The notes under the pieces are model-generated. The model did not search any database. It worked only from the letters and a program-made list of their open reading frames with translations, and was not told the origin of the DNA. A stretch of 6,121 nucleotides of DNA from Acidobacteriota bacterium (GTDB lineage: Bacteria > Acidobacteriota > Terriglobia > Terriglobales > Acidobacteriaceae): NCBI GenBank assembly GCA_003225615.1, contig QIAS01000404.1, forward strand, positions 1 to 6,121. The letters are read 5' to 3'. A program made the position numbers and the translations under genes. Shown here one piece after another: positions 5,460-6,121 of the stretch. The first letter of the stretch is position 1. Every line of letters begins with the position of its first letter.

Positions 5460-6121
5460 CTAGGGAAGCGCCGGCAATACTTTTTCCTTCTCTTTTCGCT
5501 TTTTCGGGTTGGCCGGCTCTTCCACGTTGTTATCCGCTAGTCCGCCTGCGAGCTGCTGTTGATCGAGGTATGCCTTCGCAATTCCCACTGCGAGCGCCCG
5601 CACTCGCGCGATCACCCCGACCCGCTCGGTAACAGAAATCGCGCCGCGCGCGTCCAGAATGTTGAATAAATGTGAACACTTCAGGCAGAGGTCGTAGGCG
5701 GCGAGCACAGGAAAACGCTCCCGCTCGCGACGCAGTCCATCGGTCGCGTTCTTCTCTTTTCGCAACTCCGCATGCTTGTCGAGCAGGCTTTTACATTCCG
5801 ACTCGCACAATTCAAAATGCTTCCACGCCTTCTCGACATCCGCTAATTCAAAGTTGTAGACGGAGAACTGCTGCTCTTCCGCAAGCCGCACGTCGCCATA
5901 GGTCGTAACCCGCCCGGTTTCCGAATCTCGCGCCCAGACTATGTCGTAAATGGAATCGACATCCTGCAGAAAAGCGCCAATCCGCTCCAGTCCGTATGTC
6001 AACTCAGCGGAAATCGGAAACAGATCGACGCCGCCGCACTGCTGGAAGTAAGTGAACTGCGTGATCTCCAGCCCATCCAGCATGACCTGCCAGCCGATTC
6101 CCCAGGCCCCGAGTGTCGGCG
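5460..6121 (-). CDS. glyQ: Glycyl-tRNA synthetase alpha subunit (N-terminus outside window)
   Basis: The alpha chain is the catalytic core of the two-chain enzyme, a class II fold that activates glycine with ATP. The frame is open to the right edge. The visible 219 residues begin with [16 protein letters not shown], which aligns to about residue 105-110 of the roughly 300-residue family, so the N-terminal third is missing. The Met at 6083 is internal. Motifs: [11 protein letters not shown] (visible 20-30), ELTYGLER with the motif-3-like arginine, [24 protein letters not shown], and [16 protein letters not shown]. Two features differ from the recalled E. coli protein. One is a charged insert of about 18 residues between SLLDK and FPVLAAY (roughly 5709-5780). 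The other is a Lys-rich C-terminal tail (PKKRKEKEK, about 5481-5507). It stops at TAG. It is probably co-transcribed with glyS, given the same strand and short gap. Confidence 0.96.
   Translation of the reverse strand, partial: PTLGAWGIGWQVMLDGLEITQFTYFQQCGGVDLFPISAELTYGLERIGAFLQDVDSIYDIVWARDSETGRVTTYGDVRLAEEQQFSVYNFELADVEKAWKHFELCESECKSLLDKHAELRKEKNATDGLRRERERFPVLAAYDLCLKCSHLFNILDARGAISVTERVGVIARVRALAVGIAKAYLDQQQLAGGLADNNVEEPANPKKRKEKEKVLPALP

Noticed and set aside
5481..5507. PKKRKEKEK resembling a eukaryotic nuclear localisation signal in GlyQ
   Set aside because: The gene is a bacterial two-chain synthetase subunit. A basic tail is better explained by RNA contact or low-constraint sequence.

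Overview
The window carries a translation and central-metabolism cluster on the minus strand, read right to left as glyQ (cut by the right edge), glyS and ppdK. The 3' end of an unrelated plus-strand gene enters from the left edge and converges on ppdK. The DNA is moderately GC-rich and densely coding. The separate alpha and beta chains of bacterial-type glycyl-tRNA synthetase place it in a bacterium. Protein flavour and the glyQ-glyS-ppdK order suggest an Acidobacteriota (Koribacter/Terriglobia-like) genome, perhaps metagenome-derived. That assignment rests on recalled similarity and was not searched.

Layout: 2-307 (+) is the last 101 codons of an unrecognised protein. Positions 308-382 are the convergent intergenic gap, which holds a long imperfect hairpin and a 10-bp-period tandem motif; the hairpin is a good candidate terminator for ppdK. 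Positions 383-3140 (-) are pyruvate, phosphate dikinase, broken near residue 110: the reading frame shifts and about 12 highly conserved residues of the nucleotide-binding domain are absent. Positions 3141-3230 are a spacer with a good ribosome binding site, an 11-bp tandem repeat and a small GC hairpin. Positions 3231-5378 (-) are an intact glyS. Positions 5379-5459 are the glyQ-glyS spacer, containing a perfect CRP-type palindrome. Positions 5460 to the right edge (-) are glyQ without its N-terminal third. No stretch longer than 300 bases lacks a gene.

GlyQ and GlyS together form the glycyl-tRNA synthetase. PPDK would interconvert pyruvate and phosphoenolpyruvate, but the gene as written cannot give a normal enzyme. 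The ppdK lesion is the most notable observation: it is either a real deletion or an assembly error. I found no clearly novel system; most of the window is ordinary housekeeping sequence.
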